A stretch of DNA of 15,164 bases from JAMLHN01 sp035708745 (GTDB taxonomy: Bacteria > Chloroflexota > Chloroflexia > Thermomicrobiales > UBA6265), in contig DASTFJ010000308.1 of the NCBI GenBank assembly GCA_035708745.1, positions 1 through 15,164 on the forward strand, written 5' to 3'. Below the pieces are notes generated by a model. It worked only from the letters and a program-made list of their open reading frames with translations, was not told the DNA's origin and ran no database searches. Numbering within the stretch: the first letter of the stretch is position 1; each line of letters starts with the position of its first letter. The position numbers and the translations under genes are program-made. Of this stretch, positions 1 to 7,429 are shown one piece after another.

Positions 1-66
1 CTCAGAAGGGTGTCCTGTGCCCATTGGCGGGTTGCGGCGGCAGGGTTGTGGGGCAGGTCGACGAGA

Positions 67-97
67 GAGATTCTTTGCTTCGCTCTGAATGACAACA
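67..97. repeat. Dispersed intergenic repeat (HSERSKESL type)
   Basis: The stretch reads GAGATTCTTTGCTTCGCTCT followed by GAATGACA. On the minus strand it translates as CHSERSKESL. From memory, this peptide string recurs in spurious small ORFs of many bacterial genomes because a dispersed intergenic repeat encodes it. Only one copy lies in this window, so calling it a repeat rests on recognition and not on a comparison made here. Confidence 0.5.
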
Positions 98-362
98 GGG
101 GAGGACTGACAAGGGGTGAACGGTGGGATCGACCGAGACGCTCCGCCTGTCTAGAGGAGACGAGCGGAGCCGGGATCCAGCACCGAGTGTGGGTGACGGG
201 TAACCAGCCCGGGCAGGGTCCGTGGCTGCCCAGGCCCGCACCCATGCCAGATGTGCCGCTTATCTTCATCATAGAACATACGTTCTTTTGCTGTCAAGGG
301 GTGTGGGTTTTCAATTTTCGGGTTGGTCGTGGGCAAGGTTGGGTATCGCGCTGGCGCGCGAC

Positions 363-422
363 GGCACGGCACAGAGTCCGTGCGCTCAAACCGAGATGGC
401 ACGGCGCGGAGTCCGTGCGCTC
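363..422. repeat. Two 25-bp hairpin-forming direct repeats
   Basis: Positions 363-387 and 398-422 match at 23 of 25 bases, with a period of 35 bp. Each copy contains GCACGG, an 8-nt loop, then CCGTGC, giving a 6-bp stem (364-369 with 378-383, and 399-404 with 413-418). The copies differ only at two A/G positions inside the loop, so the stems are intact. This looks like a small REP-type array between genes. Whether the unit recurs elsewhere in the genome cannot be seen here. Confidence 0.65.
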
Positions 423-467
423 CGACTGCGGGTGGTGCGATGGAGGCTGGGGTGGGGGGGACAAGAG

Positions 468-488
468 GTCCTTCGACAAGCTCAGGAC
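468..488. repeat. Short repeat motif with 5-bp inverted ends
   Basis: The motif CCTTCGACAAGCTCAGGA is bounded by GTCCT (468-472) and AGGAC (484-488), forming an imperfect dyad. I recall it as a very common intergenic motif in Chloroflexota and some other phyla. It sits 14 bp beyond the stop codon of the small membrane protein gene that ends at 502. It could fold in the 3' end of that transcript, but it has no T-run. Confidence 0.45.
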
Positions 489-501
489 GACGGGCGGGGG
501 A

Positions 502-714
502 TTACCGGCCGTTCCAGCCGATGAGGATGAGAAGGGCGCAGATGAGGAAGAGCGCCAGCAGGCCGATGACGAGCGCCCATTGCAGCCACGAGTCGGGGTT
601 GCCCGGTTCCTCTGGCTCGGCGGGCTGGGCGACGGCGAGTGCGATCTCCGGATCGGTGACCGGTTGCTCGACCTCGACGATCTCTACAGGTTCAGTGGTG
701 TCACGCTCGCTCAC
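502..714 (-). CDS. Small acidic single-span membrane protein
   Basis: A 70-residue protein that I do not recognise as a named family. Residues 1-41 are acidic and rich in Pro, Glu and Val, with no signal sequence. Residues about 43-67 form one strongly hydrophobic segment, followed by the short tail WNGR. This is a C-terminal-anchor layout, which would leave the acidic part in the cytoplasm. The start is GTG at 714-712 and overlaps the last 14 nt of the PAP2 phosphatase gene, so the two are probably translationally coupled. No clear Shine-Dalgarno precedes the GTG, in keeping with coupling. A role as partner or regulator of the phosphatase is inferred only from the overlap. Confidence 0.65.
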   Translation of the reverse strand: MSERDTTEPVEIVEVEQPVTDPEIALAVAQPAEPEEPGNPDSWLQWALVIGLLALFLICALLILIGWNGR

Positions 715-1540
715 GCGCGCAGTGTAGCAGCCGCCGCTGGCTCAGCAGCGGGCGGGTCTCGTAGCGGCGCACCAGCGCGGCCGCGATCAGCACGACCAGC
801 ATGCCGGCGAGTCCATCGACGACATAATGATTTCCGGTCGCCACTACCACCGTTTCCATCAGCATCACATGGGTGATGGCCAGTACGCCTATCCACCAGC
901 GGCGGCCGGAGGCGACATAGAGCAGCCAGCCCGCGATGATCGACCAACCGACGTGCATGCTCGGCATGGCGGCATATTCGTTGACCATGCTCGGAATCGA
1001 GCCGTAGGCATTGAAAATCGATGCCCCGGAGGAATCCCCGTAATAGCGCGGTCCGTAGAGCATAAGGGTGTCGACATACCCGTGCTCAGCCAGCAACCGG
1101 GGTGGCGCCAGCGGCACCAGCGCGAAGATGACCAGCGCCAGCGCCAGCGACACCGCGAACATTCGGCGTGCGGTCTGGAAAGCGACCGGCGCGGCGCGAT
1201 AACCCCAGACTGCCGCCAGGATCAGCACCGGGAAGAACGCGAAGACATAGTAATGATCGAAAAACCAGACCACTTCGCCATGCCGCAACGCCCAGCGCTG
1301 CACCGAATGCTCGATGTCGATCCCCAGCCAGGCTTCGAATCGGAGCAGCGCGCGCGCATTCCGATCGCCGACGTCCTCCCCGCGATCGACGACGGCCCAC
1401 CGCACCATCGTATAGAGCAGATAGAGAATCAGCAAAGGACCGAGCGCCTGCGCCAGCGACGAGCGCTCCGGGACGCGCTCGTCCGGGGCCGTGGTGGCGG
1501 CCTGCCGGCGGGTGTGTTGGAAACGTTCGAGAGTAACCAT
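701..1540 (-). CDS. PAP2-superfamily membrane phosphatase / phosphotransferase (AUR1-like)
   Basis: A 279-residue multi-span protein of the type 2 phosphatidic acid phosphatase superfamily. Members act on lipid phosphates or transfer phospho-head groups at the membrane. Visible motifs are APPR at about 145-148, the YAAMPSMHVGW block with His196, and GNHYVVDGLAG with His238 and Asp242; the latter two are the usual catalytic His motifs. The MPSMH form and the spacing resemble the inositolphosphotransferase/AUR1-like branch more than a simple PgpB. Hydrophobic segments fall at about 32-51, 92-112, 127-145, 195-210, 214-233 and 240-257. The ATG at 1540 is preceded by GAGAGG. The substrate is unknown. 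The 3' end overlaps the small membrane protein gene by 14 nt. Confidence 0.88.
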   Translation of the reverse strand: MVTLERFQHTRRQAATTAPDERVPERSSLAQALGPLLILYLLYTMVRWAVVDRGEDVGDRNARALLRFEAWLGIDIEHSVQRWALRHGEVVWFFDHYYVFAFFPVLILAAVWGYRAAPVAFQTARRMFAVSLALALVIFALVPLAPPRLLAEHGYVDTLMLYGPRYYGDSSGASIFNAYGSIPSMVNEYAAMPSMHVGWSIIAGWLLYVASGRRWWIGVLAITHVMLMETVVVATGNHYVVDGLAGMLVVLIAAALVRRYETRPLLSQRRLLHCARERA

Positions 1541-1686
1541 GCGCCTCTCGTGTGATTCGACCTGGGTTGTCGAGTGCAGACTTCTGAGTGGACGATCGCA
1601 CCGGTTGCACGGGCCGGCTGGATTGCGGTCGTTATCGCTCGAAGTGCGTCTTCCGACCTGCGGGACGATCGGAGCGGCTTCGTCCG

Positions 1687-1715
1687 ATTGTAAGGCAGCA
1701 CCCAGGGTACGTAAA
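1687..1715 (-). promoter_or_regulatory. Candidate promoter for the PAP2 gene
   Basis: On the minus strand TTTACG (1715-1710) and TACAAT (1692-1687) are separated by exactly 17 bp. They match the sigma-70 consensus at 4/6 and 5/6 positions. Transcription would begin near 1680, giving a leader of about 140 nt before the ATG at 1540. I see no recognisable riboswitch in that leader. Confidence 0.45.
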
Positions 1716-1721
1716 TAAGGT

Positions 1722-1820
1722 GGACCTAGGAACTAGGACCTGGGAACTAGAAGCTTCATGTCCTGAGCGAGAAGCGAAACTGGTTCGAGTCCTATGCACT
1801 AGGTCCCAGTTCCCAGGTCC
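1722..1820. repeat. Imperfect inverted repeat behind the HD hydrolase gene
   Basis: GGACCTAGGAACTAGGACCT (from 1722) is the near-complement of the right arm ending at 1820; 19 of 22 positions pair. A second, offset copy at 1736-1750 pairs with the right arm at 14 of 15 positions, so the left side is a partial duplication of the arm. The arms enclose about 55 bp. The right arm ends 1 bp from the stop codon of the HD gene at 1822. The element could act as that gene's 3' structure, or be a small dispersed element inserted there. Confidence 0.6.
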
Positions 1821-1821
1821 C

Positions 1822-3189
1822 TTAAAGAACGCCCCCAAGCTCCGGAAGTAAGATCGTTTCCCACTCGCGGGCGACCGCCTCACGATAGGGCGCGGCGCTG
1901 ATGATGCGGATCAGGCGGCGGTGCTCTTCGAATCGTTTGAAATCGTCATCGCCGAGCCCGACTACATTCCGCCACGCCATCAGCCGCTGGAATCCAACCG
2001 GCGGCCGCTCGAACCAGACCCAGACATCGGTGCGCCAGCGTTCCGGTTTGGGGATGTCGATCAGGATCGTCTCGTCCGGCAGCTCCTCGCCGAGAAGCGT
2101 CTCCAACCGCCGGGTCATCCCGAGCTCGACCGCCCGCCGCCGCGCCGGATCGTGAAAGAGCGCCCCCAGCCGGGGATAGAGATCGGACGCTTGCGCGCTG
2201 ATCTCGACCGCCCGCTTGTGGATTTCCCGGCGTTGCAGCGCATTGGCGAGCCGCCGGGTGGTTTCCGGCATGCGGAAACGGCGCATGAGCGCCAGCAGGG
2301 AAGCGTCGTCGTTATCGGTCAGCGCGGCCGCCTCGATCGCTCCGGCCAGGATCGCGTCCTGCACGGCGCGCAGCAGCATCGCCATGCAGGCGCGGTTGGT
2401 GTGATGCCAGTAGACATTGTCGAACATCTCCTGGCGGGCGTTGATGAGCGAATGAAGCGGACTGACACCCTTCGCATCGACGGCGATGCGCGGGGTCGCC
2501 TCCGCCGGTGGAGTGGCAAAGATGAGTGACGCGATCAAGCGGCTGGTATCGACCCCGCCATACGGCACGCTGCAAGCGCGGGCATCGCGCGGGAGATAGT
2601 CGAGCTTATCGACATCGAGCGGACCGGACAGGATGCCCCGCAATAGCCGATCGGCCGCCGGCAGCTGCTGTCCGGCGGGATCGATGATGGCCGCGACCCG
2701 TTGCGGATCGACTCCCCAATACTCCCGCAGGACCGGCGCGATCTCCGTTCCAAGCACGATGGCGCGGCCGACCCGCTCGTGCGAGATCACCGGATCGCCC
2801 AGCTCCTCGATGGCGTGGGAAAAGGGGTAATGCCCGATATCGTGCAACAGCGCGGCCGCGCAGATGGTGCGGGCGTCCTCGTCGGTGATCCAGGCGGCAT
2901 CGGCCCGGGCGCGCAGATGCTCCACCGCTTGTCGCGCGAGATGAAACACCCCGATCGAATGCTCGAAGCGGGTATGCCGCGCGCCCGGCCAAACCCGGGA
3001 AACGAACCCGAGCTGCTGGATCCGCTCCAACCGCAAAAACGCCTGGGTGTCGATCAGCCGCAGCTCCGCGTCGGCCAGCGGAATAATGTCGTAGAGCGAA
3101 TCGCGCAGCTGGGTCGATACCGGAAAGGCCGTTCCGGCGGTGCGGCCGCGATGCGTTTCTGGATGGGTGCGCAGGTCGATGTCCGGCAT
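1822..3189 (-). CDS. HD-domain phosphohydrolase, COG1078 / dNTPase-like
   Basis: A 455-residue metal-dependent HD-superfamily hydrolase related to dGTP triphosphohydrolases and YdhJ-type proteins. Metal-binding motifs are in order: ARHTRFEHSIG with His72 and His77, then HDIGHYPFSH with His116-Asp117, then LDVDKLDYLPRDA at about 191-203 supplying the later Asp. The last block is the hallmark of the COG1078 branch. The substrate is probably a (d)NTP or another phosphoester, not proven. I chose the ATG at 3189 because the family's N-terminal block (SLYDIIPLADAELRLIDT) begins shortly after it. The reading frame stays open to 3615, but that extension is unlike the family and runs through the divergent gene. 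No strong Shine-Dalgarno is seen. TATTCT ends 8 nt before the ATG, so a leaderless or very short-leader transcript is possible. Confidence 0.9.
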   Translation of the reverse strand: MPDIDLRTHPETHRGRTAGTAFPVSTQLRDSLYDIIPLADAELRLIDTQAFLRLERIQQLGFVSRVWPGARHTRFEHSIGVFHLARQAVEHLRARADAAWITDEDARTICAAALLHDIGHYPFSHAIEELGDPVISHERVGRAIVLGTEIAPVLREYWGVDPQRVAAIIDPAGQQLPAADRLLRGILSGPLDVDKLDYLPRDARACSVPYGGVDTSRLIASLIFATPPAEATPRIAVDAKGVSPLHSLINARQEMFDNVYWHHTNRACMAMLLRAVQDAILAGAIEAAALTDNDDASLLALMRRFRMPETTRRLANALQRREIHKRAVEISAQASDLYPRLGALFHDPARRRAVELGMTRRLETLLGEELPDETILIDIPKPERWRTDVWVWFERPPVGFQRLMAWRNVVGLGDDDFKRFEEHRRLIRIISAAPYREAVAREWETILLPELGGVL

Positions 3190-3224
3190 GATGAAAGAAT
3201 ACGCGGGAAGCGGTCGGCAATCGC

Positions 3225-3252
3225 ACACGAACAATCGAACACGAACATTCGA
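3225..3252. promoter_or_regulatory. Tandem 14-bp repeats, candidate operator between divergent genes
   Basis: ACACGAACAATCGA (3225-3238) is followed immediately by ACACGAACATTCGA (3239-3252), a 13/14 match. The second copy also completes a dyad: ATCGAA at 3234-3239 and TTCGAT at 3248-3253. The pair lies within the 76-bp gap between the HD hydrolase start (3189) and the MFS start (3266), a usual place for a regulator that controls both directions. Confidence 0.5.
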
Positions 3253-3265
3253 TGGGGAGCGGTGG

Positions 3266-4486
3266 GTGACGCAGGCAATCAGCCTGGGTGAGGAGGAGCG
3301 GGTCGAGCCGGGCGAAAACCGGGTCGAACGCACCATCGCGCCGCTGCCGTTTATTTCCTTCGGATTTGCCCTGGCGCTGGTCTGTGGCACGATCTGGGCC
3401 AACGATCTCGTTTCCCCTGCGTTACCGGCGATCAAGGACGATTTCGGTCTATCGGCCAAGGGGATGGGGCTGGTCGTCTCGTTCCTCTTCGTTGGGCGGT
3501 TGCTGGGCAATTTTCCAGCGATGCGGTTTCTCGAGACCATCGGCGCGCCGCGTACCGGCAGCATCGGTGGTCTCGTGCTCGTCGCTGGGTCGATCACCAA
3601 TGCGCTGGCCCCCAATCCGGAAGTGCTCTACCTCGGCCGGGTGCTGCAGGGCGTCGGAATCTCGCTGCTGGTCAATGCCGGGATGCGCTCGATTCTCTTT
3701 GCCCGGCCAGGGCGCGGCGACGCCATGACGATCTATGGCATCGCCTCGACCAGCGGCAGCGTCATTGGGTTGGTGAGCAGCGGGTTGCTCACCGGCGCGT
3801 TTGGCTGGCGCACGATCTTCGCGCTTGCGGCCGCGCTCGGCGTGGTGCTGACGTTGCTGCCCATTGCCAGCACGCGGGTTGCCCGGCGAGCCACCCATCC
3901 TACGGCCGCTGTGCCCGCGGCAGTGGTGATGGTGCCGTTGCGGACGTATTTGGTTCCGCTGGCCGTCAATTTCCTGATCTTCTGCAACTATTCCGTCTGG
4001 ACGATCCTGCCGCTGTATGCCGAGCATCGATTCGATGCCGGTCCGGGCATGACAGCCAATCTGCTGCTCGTCATCACAATCATGCACCTGGCCGCGGCGG
4101 TGCCGGTGAGCCGCGCGATCCGTCGGTTCGGTTCGTCCGTGGTGCTGGCCGTGTCGGTGGTCGTGGCCATGATCGGGTCGATAGGGATCTTGCTGGCGCC
4201 GTCGGTGTGGGCGCTGGCGGTCCCGTTGATGTTCTACGGGGCCGGGATGGTCGGCTCGGTCAATTGTGCGGGTGATATCGTGTTGCATCGCGGTGGAGCG
4301 GGGTCCAGGGCGGTCGGAACCTTGCGGCAGACCAGTGACCTCGGGTTGGTGGTTGGTCCGCTCGCGGCAGGGTCGATGATCGACGCCATTAGCTACGATG
4401 CTCCGTTCATCGCCTTTCCGATCCTGATGGTGGCGGCCGCGCTGGGCGTCCAGCTCTCCACCATGCGCTCGCTCCGAAGCTCATAG
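3266..4486 (+). CDS. MFS transporter
   Basis: A 406-residue major facilitator superfamily carrier with about twelve hydrophobic segments. It has a polar N-terminal tail of about 25 residues and a central polar stretch (STRVARRATHP) that fits the loop between helices 6 and 7. The sequence GRVLQGVGISLLVNAGMRSI resembles the helix 4-5 region of drug and metabolite exporters. The loop 2-3 motif A is poorly kept. The GTG start at 3266 is chosen because GGGGAG (3254-3259) sits 6 nt upstream; the frame is open further back to 3140, but that stretch overlaps the divergent HD gene. The stop codon lies inside the Shine-Dalgarno of the next gene. The substrate cannot be inferred. Confidence 0.85.
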   Translation: MTQAISLGEEERVEPGENRVERTIAPLPFISFGFALALVCGTIWANDLVSPALPAIKDDFGLSAKGMGLVVSFLFVGRLLGNFPAMRFLETIGAPRTGSIGGLVLVAGSITNALAPNPEVLYLGRVLQGVGISLLVNAGMRSILFARPGRGDAMTIYGIASTSGSVIGLVSSGLLTGAFGWRTIFALAAALGVVLTLLPIASTRVARRATHPTAAVPAAVVMVPLRTYLVPLAVNFLIFCNYSVWTILPLYAEHRFDAGPGMTANLLLVITIMHLAAAVPVSRAIRRFGSSVVLAVSVVVAMIGSIGILLAPSVWALAVPLMFYGAGMVGSVNCAGDIVLHRGGAGSRAVGTLRQTSDLGLVVGPLAAGSMIDAISYDAPFIAFPILMVAAALGVQLSTMRSLRSS

Positions 4487-4497
4487 GAGGTGGCCTG

Positions 4498-5238
4498 ATG
4501 CGTGTGGCGCTCATTTCCGATATGCATGGCAACCGGGTTGCGCTCGAAACAGTCATTGCGGCGCTGGAACGTGATGCCCCGGATCGAACCGTCTGTCTGG
4601 GCGATGTGGCCGTCATGGGACCCGATCCGGCCGGGACGATGGATCTGCTCGAATCGCTCGGTTGCCCGGTGATCCAGGGAAATGCCGATGTCGAGCTGTT
4701 CACCGATCCCGAGGTCGTGAAAGCGGTCGAGGATAAACCGCTCTTTCGCGATCTCATTCTCTGGACCCAGGAACAAATGGGGGAGAAACAGCTGGCGTTC
4801 GCGCGCACGTTCGTCCCAACGGTCGAGCTCGATCTCGGGTCCGGTGTGCGGCTGCTCTGTTTCCACGGCTCGCCGCGCTCGAACACGGAGATCATCGGGA
4901 GCGAGACCACACCGGAAGCGCTGATCGAGGCGATCGATGGATCGACCGCCACCCTGCTGGCCGGCGGCCATACGCACCATCAGCTCTTGCGACGGTTCGA
5001 TCGCCAGTGGCTCATCAACCCCGGCAGTGTCGGGATGACGCACCGGCTGACCCGCGTCGACCAGGAAACGCGCACACCGCCCTGGGCGGAATACGGTATC
5101 GTCACCGTCGAGCACGGCGCCATCGACGTGTCGTTACGGGCCATTCCCCTCGACATCGAAGCGGTAAAGGCGCAGGTCCCGGCCTCGATGCCACACCGCG
5201 ACGGCTTTTTGGCCTATTGGAGCGGCATGGCCAAATAA
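4498..5238 (+). CDS. YfcE/MJ0936-like metallophosphoesterase
   Basis: A 246-residue calcineurin-like phosphoesterase. The dinuclear metal site is complete: SDMHGN with Asp8 and His10, LGDVAVMGPDP with Asp36, QGNAD with Asn62 and Asp64, FHGSP with His123, and GGHTHH with His158 and His160. NPGSVG at 174-179 is typical of the YfcE/UPF0025 branch, which hydrolyses small phosphodiesters or phosphomonoesters in the cytoplasm. There is no signal peptide. AGGAGG ends 7 nt before the ATG and overlaps the stop of the MFS gene; the intergenic gap is 11 nt, so the two are almost surely co-transcribed. The natural substrate is unknown. Confidence 0.92.
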   Translation: MRVALISDMHGNRVALETVIAALERDAPDRTVCLGDVAVMGPDPAGTMDLLESLGCPVIQGNADVELFTDPEVVKAVEDKPLFRDLILWTQEQMGEKQLAFARTFVPTVELDLGSGVRLLCFHGSPRSNTEIIGSETTPEALIEAIDGSTATLLAGGHTHHQLLRRFDRQWLINPGSVGMTHRLTRVDQETRTPPWAEYGIVTVEHGAIDVSLRAIPLDIEAVKAQVPASMPHRDGFLAYWSGMAK

Positions 5239-5250
5239 CTCTTTCGAGTA

Positions 5251-5298
5251 TTGACCGTTCCACCGGAACCGTTGACAATCGCGTGGACACGTTCCACG
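5251..5298 (+). promoter_or_regulatory. Candidate promoter with two dyads
   Basis: TTGACC (5251-5256) and GACAAT (5274-5279) are spaced by 17 bp, matching the consensus at 5/6 and 4/6. GTTCC-ACC-GGAAC (5257-5269) lies in the spacer. CGTGGA-CACGT-TCCACG (5282-5287/5293-5298) lies at the expected transcription start. Either dyad could bind a repressor. The site would serve the membrane phosphodiesterase gene starting at 5326. Confidence 0.4.
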
Positions 5299-5325
5299 TC
5301 ATAGCAATTGGGGATTTTTTGCCCT

Positions 5326-7416
5326 ATGAGTCGCGCGCTCGAATACTTTCTCGGTTCCGTCATCATCAATATCGTCGGACTGGCGATCCTGAACTGGATT
5401 CTGGACGATTTCGCGATCGACACCTGGTGGGGTCTGATCGGGATGGCCTTGATGCTGTCCCTCGTGCCTGGAATCGCCTTGGGCATCGCCTACCGGGTAG
5501 CGCGGTTGATCCATCCGATCGTCTTTCCGTTGTTCGCGTTCCTCTTTTCCGCGCTGTTCGTCTGGATCGCGCCCGATTTGCTCGATGCCATCGGTATTGG
5601 CGGTGTGCATATCCACGGTTGGCTGACCGCGCTGTGGATCGCGCTCGGCGTGACCTTCATCGGCACGGTCGTCGCGGCAATCTTCTCGCTCAATGACGAG
5701 GCCGGGTATGACCGGTTCGTCACCGACCAGCTCCGCAAGAACTACGACAAAACCAAAATCGTTTCGGACAAGCCGGCGCTCCTCTTTCTCGAGTTCGACG
5801 GCCTGGCGATCGATGTCCTGCAGCGGGCGATCCGCGATGGGTACATGCCAACTGTCAAGCGCTGGATGGATTCCGGCCAGCATGTGCTGACCAGTTGGGA
5901 GCCCGATCTCTCTTCGCAGACGTCGGCCAGCCAGGCGGGCATTCTGCTCGGCAGCAACCACAATATTCCGGCCTTCCGCTGGTGGGACAAACCGCGGGGC
6001 CAGCTCATGGTCTCCAGCTCGATGCACACCGCGGATGCGCTGGAGCAGGAGCTCTCCTCGGGCGATGGGCTGCTCGTGCACGATGGCGGCAGCCGGTTCA
6101 ATGTGTTCTCTGGCGACGCGCCCGATGCGATGGCGACCTTCTCCAAGGTGTCTACGTCAAAGCTGGGTAAGGACGCTTCCTATCTGGCGTATCTGGCCAA
6201 TCCCTACCTGCTGCCGCGCACCTTCGGGTTGTTCCTGGCCGATTGCGGCCGCGAGGTGATCCAGGGTTTCCAGCAGCGTCGCAAGAACGAGCTGCCGCGC
6301 GGACACCGGCGGTTGAAATATGTGCTCACCCGCGCCACAACCTCGACCGTGATGCTCGAAGGTGGGCGGTTCGTGGCGACCGCCGATATCCAGCGGGGTC
6401 TCCCCTCGGCCTACTACACATTCTTCAGCTACGACGAGATCGCGCATCACTCGAATGTCCGCAGCACCGATGGATTGAAGATCCTGCGGGTCATGGACCA
6501 GATGCTGGAGGGTTTGGAACGCGCGGCCCAGACGGCACCGCGACCGGTGCATCTTTTCCTGTTGAGCGATCACGGTCAAAGCCAGGGAGCGACCTTCAAG
6601 CAGCGCTTCGGCAAAACGCTGGACGATGTGGTCGTGGAGCTGATCGGCGAGGATGCCAATGTGACGGCCATTCTCGATTCGCAGGAAGCGCTCGGCAATA
6701 TCAGTATGGCGGTGACCCAGGCGGTCAAATCCGACCGGCGGACCTCCGCGCTCGCGGGCCGCATGCTCACGAGAAAGTCGGACGACGGCAATGTGCATCT
6801 GGGTAGCTACAAGAAAATCGACGCCGCGGTCGAAACGACCGCCCAGGTCGGCGCGACGGATGCGGTCGTTTTGGCATCGGGCAACCTGGGTCTGATCTCG
6901 TTTCCCAAATTTCCCCACCGCATGACGGTCGAGGAAATCTCGGAGCACTTTCCGCGGCTCATTCCGGGGCTGATGTCGCATCCCGGTATCGCGTTCGTGC
7001 TGGCGAATTCGAGTGTCGACGGTGGCGTGGTCTTTGGCGCGGAAGGGGTGTATTACCTCGACAACGACCATATTGCCGGCGTGAACCCGCTGGCGAACTT
7101 CGGTCCCTTCGCGGCCGAGCATCTCCGCCGCGCCAACAAGTTCGACAATGCGCCGGACCTCTATGTGAACAGCATGTTCGATCCGGTAACGGAAGAGGTT
7201 GCCGCCTTCGAAGAGCTGGTCGGCAACCACGGCGGGTTGGGCGGTCCGCAACAGCGGCCCTTTATCCTGCACCCCGCCATCTATGACGCCGGTCCCGATC
7301 CCATCGTGGGAGCTGCACACCTGAGCCAGATCATGAAACAATGGATCGATCAGGCACAAGGGCCATTTCCGACGGTCCAGCAAACCGCTCCGTCGATCCC
7401 GGCGGGAGCCGCCTGA
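5326..7416 (+). CDS. Membrane-anchored alkaline-phosphatase-superfamily protein with holin-like N-terminus
   Basis: A 696-residue protein in two parts. Residues about 7-120 form four hydrophobic segments of the type databases label 'phage holin family'. Residues about 150-640 form an alkaline phosphatase/nucleotide pyrophosphatase fold. Metal and nucleophile motifs are present in order: FDG with Asp158, SSQTSAS with candidate nucleophile Thr199, YDEIAHH with Asp370 and His374, SDHG with Asp415-His416, and NHGG with His635. These fit a complete phosphodiesterase/phosphotransferase site, though some enzymes of this fold modify envelope polymers. ATG 5326 is chosen; GGGGA lies 11 nt upstream, and an in-frame TTG at 5308 is less likely. 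The DUF1232 gene follows after 13 nt. There is no phage context, so the holin label reflects topology only. The substrate is unknown. Confidence 0.85.
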   Translation: MSRALEYFLGSVIINIVGLAILNWILDDFAIDTWWGLIGMALMLSLVPGIALGIAYRVARLIHPIVFPLFAFLFSALFVWIAPDLLDAIGIGGVHIHGWLTALWIALGVTFIGTVVAAIFSLNDEAGYDRFVTDQLRKNYDKTKIVSDKPALLFLEFDGLAIDVLQRAIRDGYMPTVKRWMDSGQHVLTSWEPDLSSQTSASQAGILLGSNHNIPAFRWWDKPRGQLMVSSSMHTADALEQELSSGDGLLVHDGGSRFNVFSGDAPDAMATFSKVSTSKLGKDASYLAYLANPYLLPRTFGLFLADCGREVIQGFQQRRKNELPRGHRRLKYVLTRATTSTVMLEGGRFVATADIQRGLPSAYYTFFSYDEIAHHSNVRSTDGLKILRVMDQMLEGLERAAQTAPRPVHLFLLSDHGQSQGATFKQRFGKTLDDVVVELIGEDANVTAILDSQEALGNISMAVTQAVKSDRRTSALAGRMLTRKSDDGNVHLGSYKKIDAAVETTAQVGATDAVVLASGNLGLISFPKFPHRMTVEEISEHFPRLIPGLMSHPGIAFVLANSSVDGGVVFGAEGVYYLDNDHIAGVNPLANFGPFAAEHLRRANKFDNAPDLYVNSMFDPVTEEVAAFEELVGNHGGLGGPQQRPFILHPAIYDAGPDPIVGAAHLSQIMKQWIDQAQGPFPTVQQTAPSIPAGAA

Positions 7417-7429
7417 TCGAGGAAGAGCC

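Larger units (their letters stand above)
1..501. other. Gene-free region carrying three kinds of short repeat
   Basis: I see no convincing gene here. Open frames exist on both strands, but they run through repeats, have no ribosome binding site that I can see, and translate to low-complexity Arg/Ala/Trp-rich strings. The region lies downstream of the minus-strand membrane protein gene that ends at 502. It holds a repeat at about 67-97, two hairpin-forming copies at 363-387 and 398-422, and another motif at 468-488, each listed separately. No intrinsic terminator with a T-run is obvious on the minus strand behind position 502. Confidence 0.6.

Noticed and set aside
827..1555. Long plus-strand open frame opposite the PAP2 gene
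   Set aside because: It is a shadow of the minus-strand gene in GC-rich DNA; its translation is rich in His, Arg and Gln without domain features.
3190..3615. Upstream extension of the HD hydrolase frame by about 140 residues
   Set aside because: It has no family similarity that I can see and overlaps the divergent MFS gene, whose GTG start has a good ribosome binding site.
5326..5700. Phage origin suggested by the holin-like segment
   Set aside because: No lysin, capsid, integrase or other phage gene is nearby; the similarity is only that of a four-helix membrane domain.
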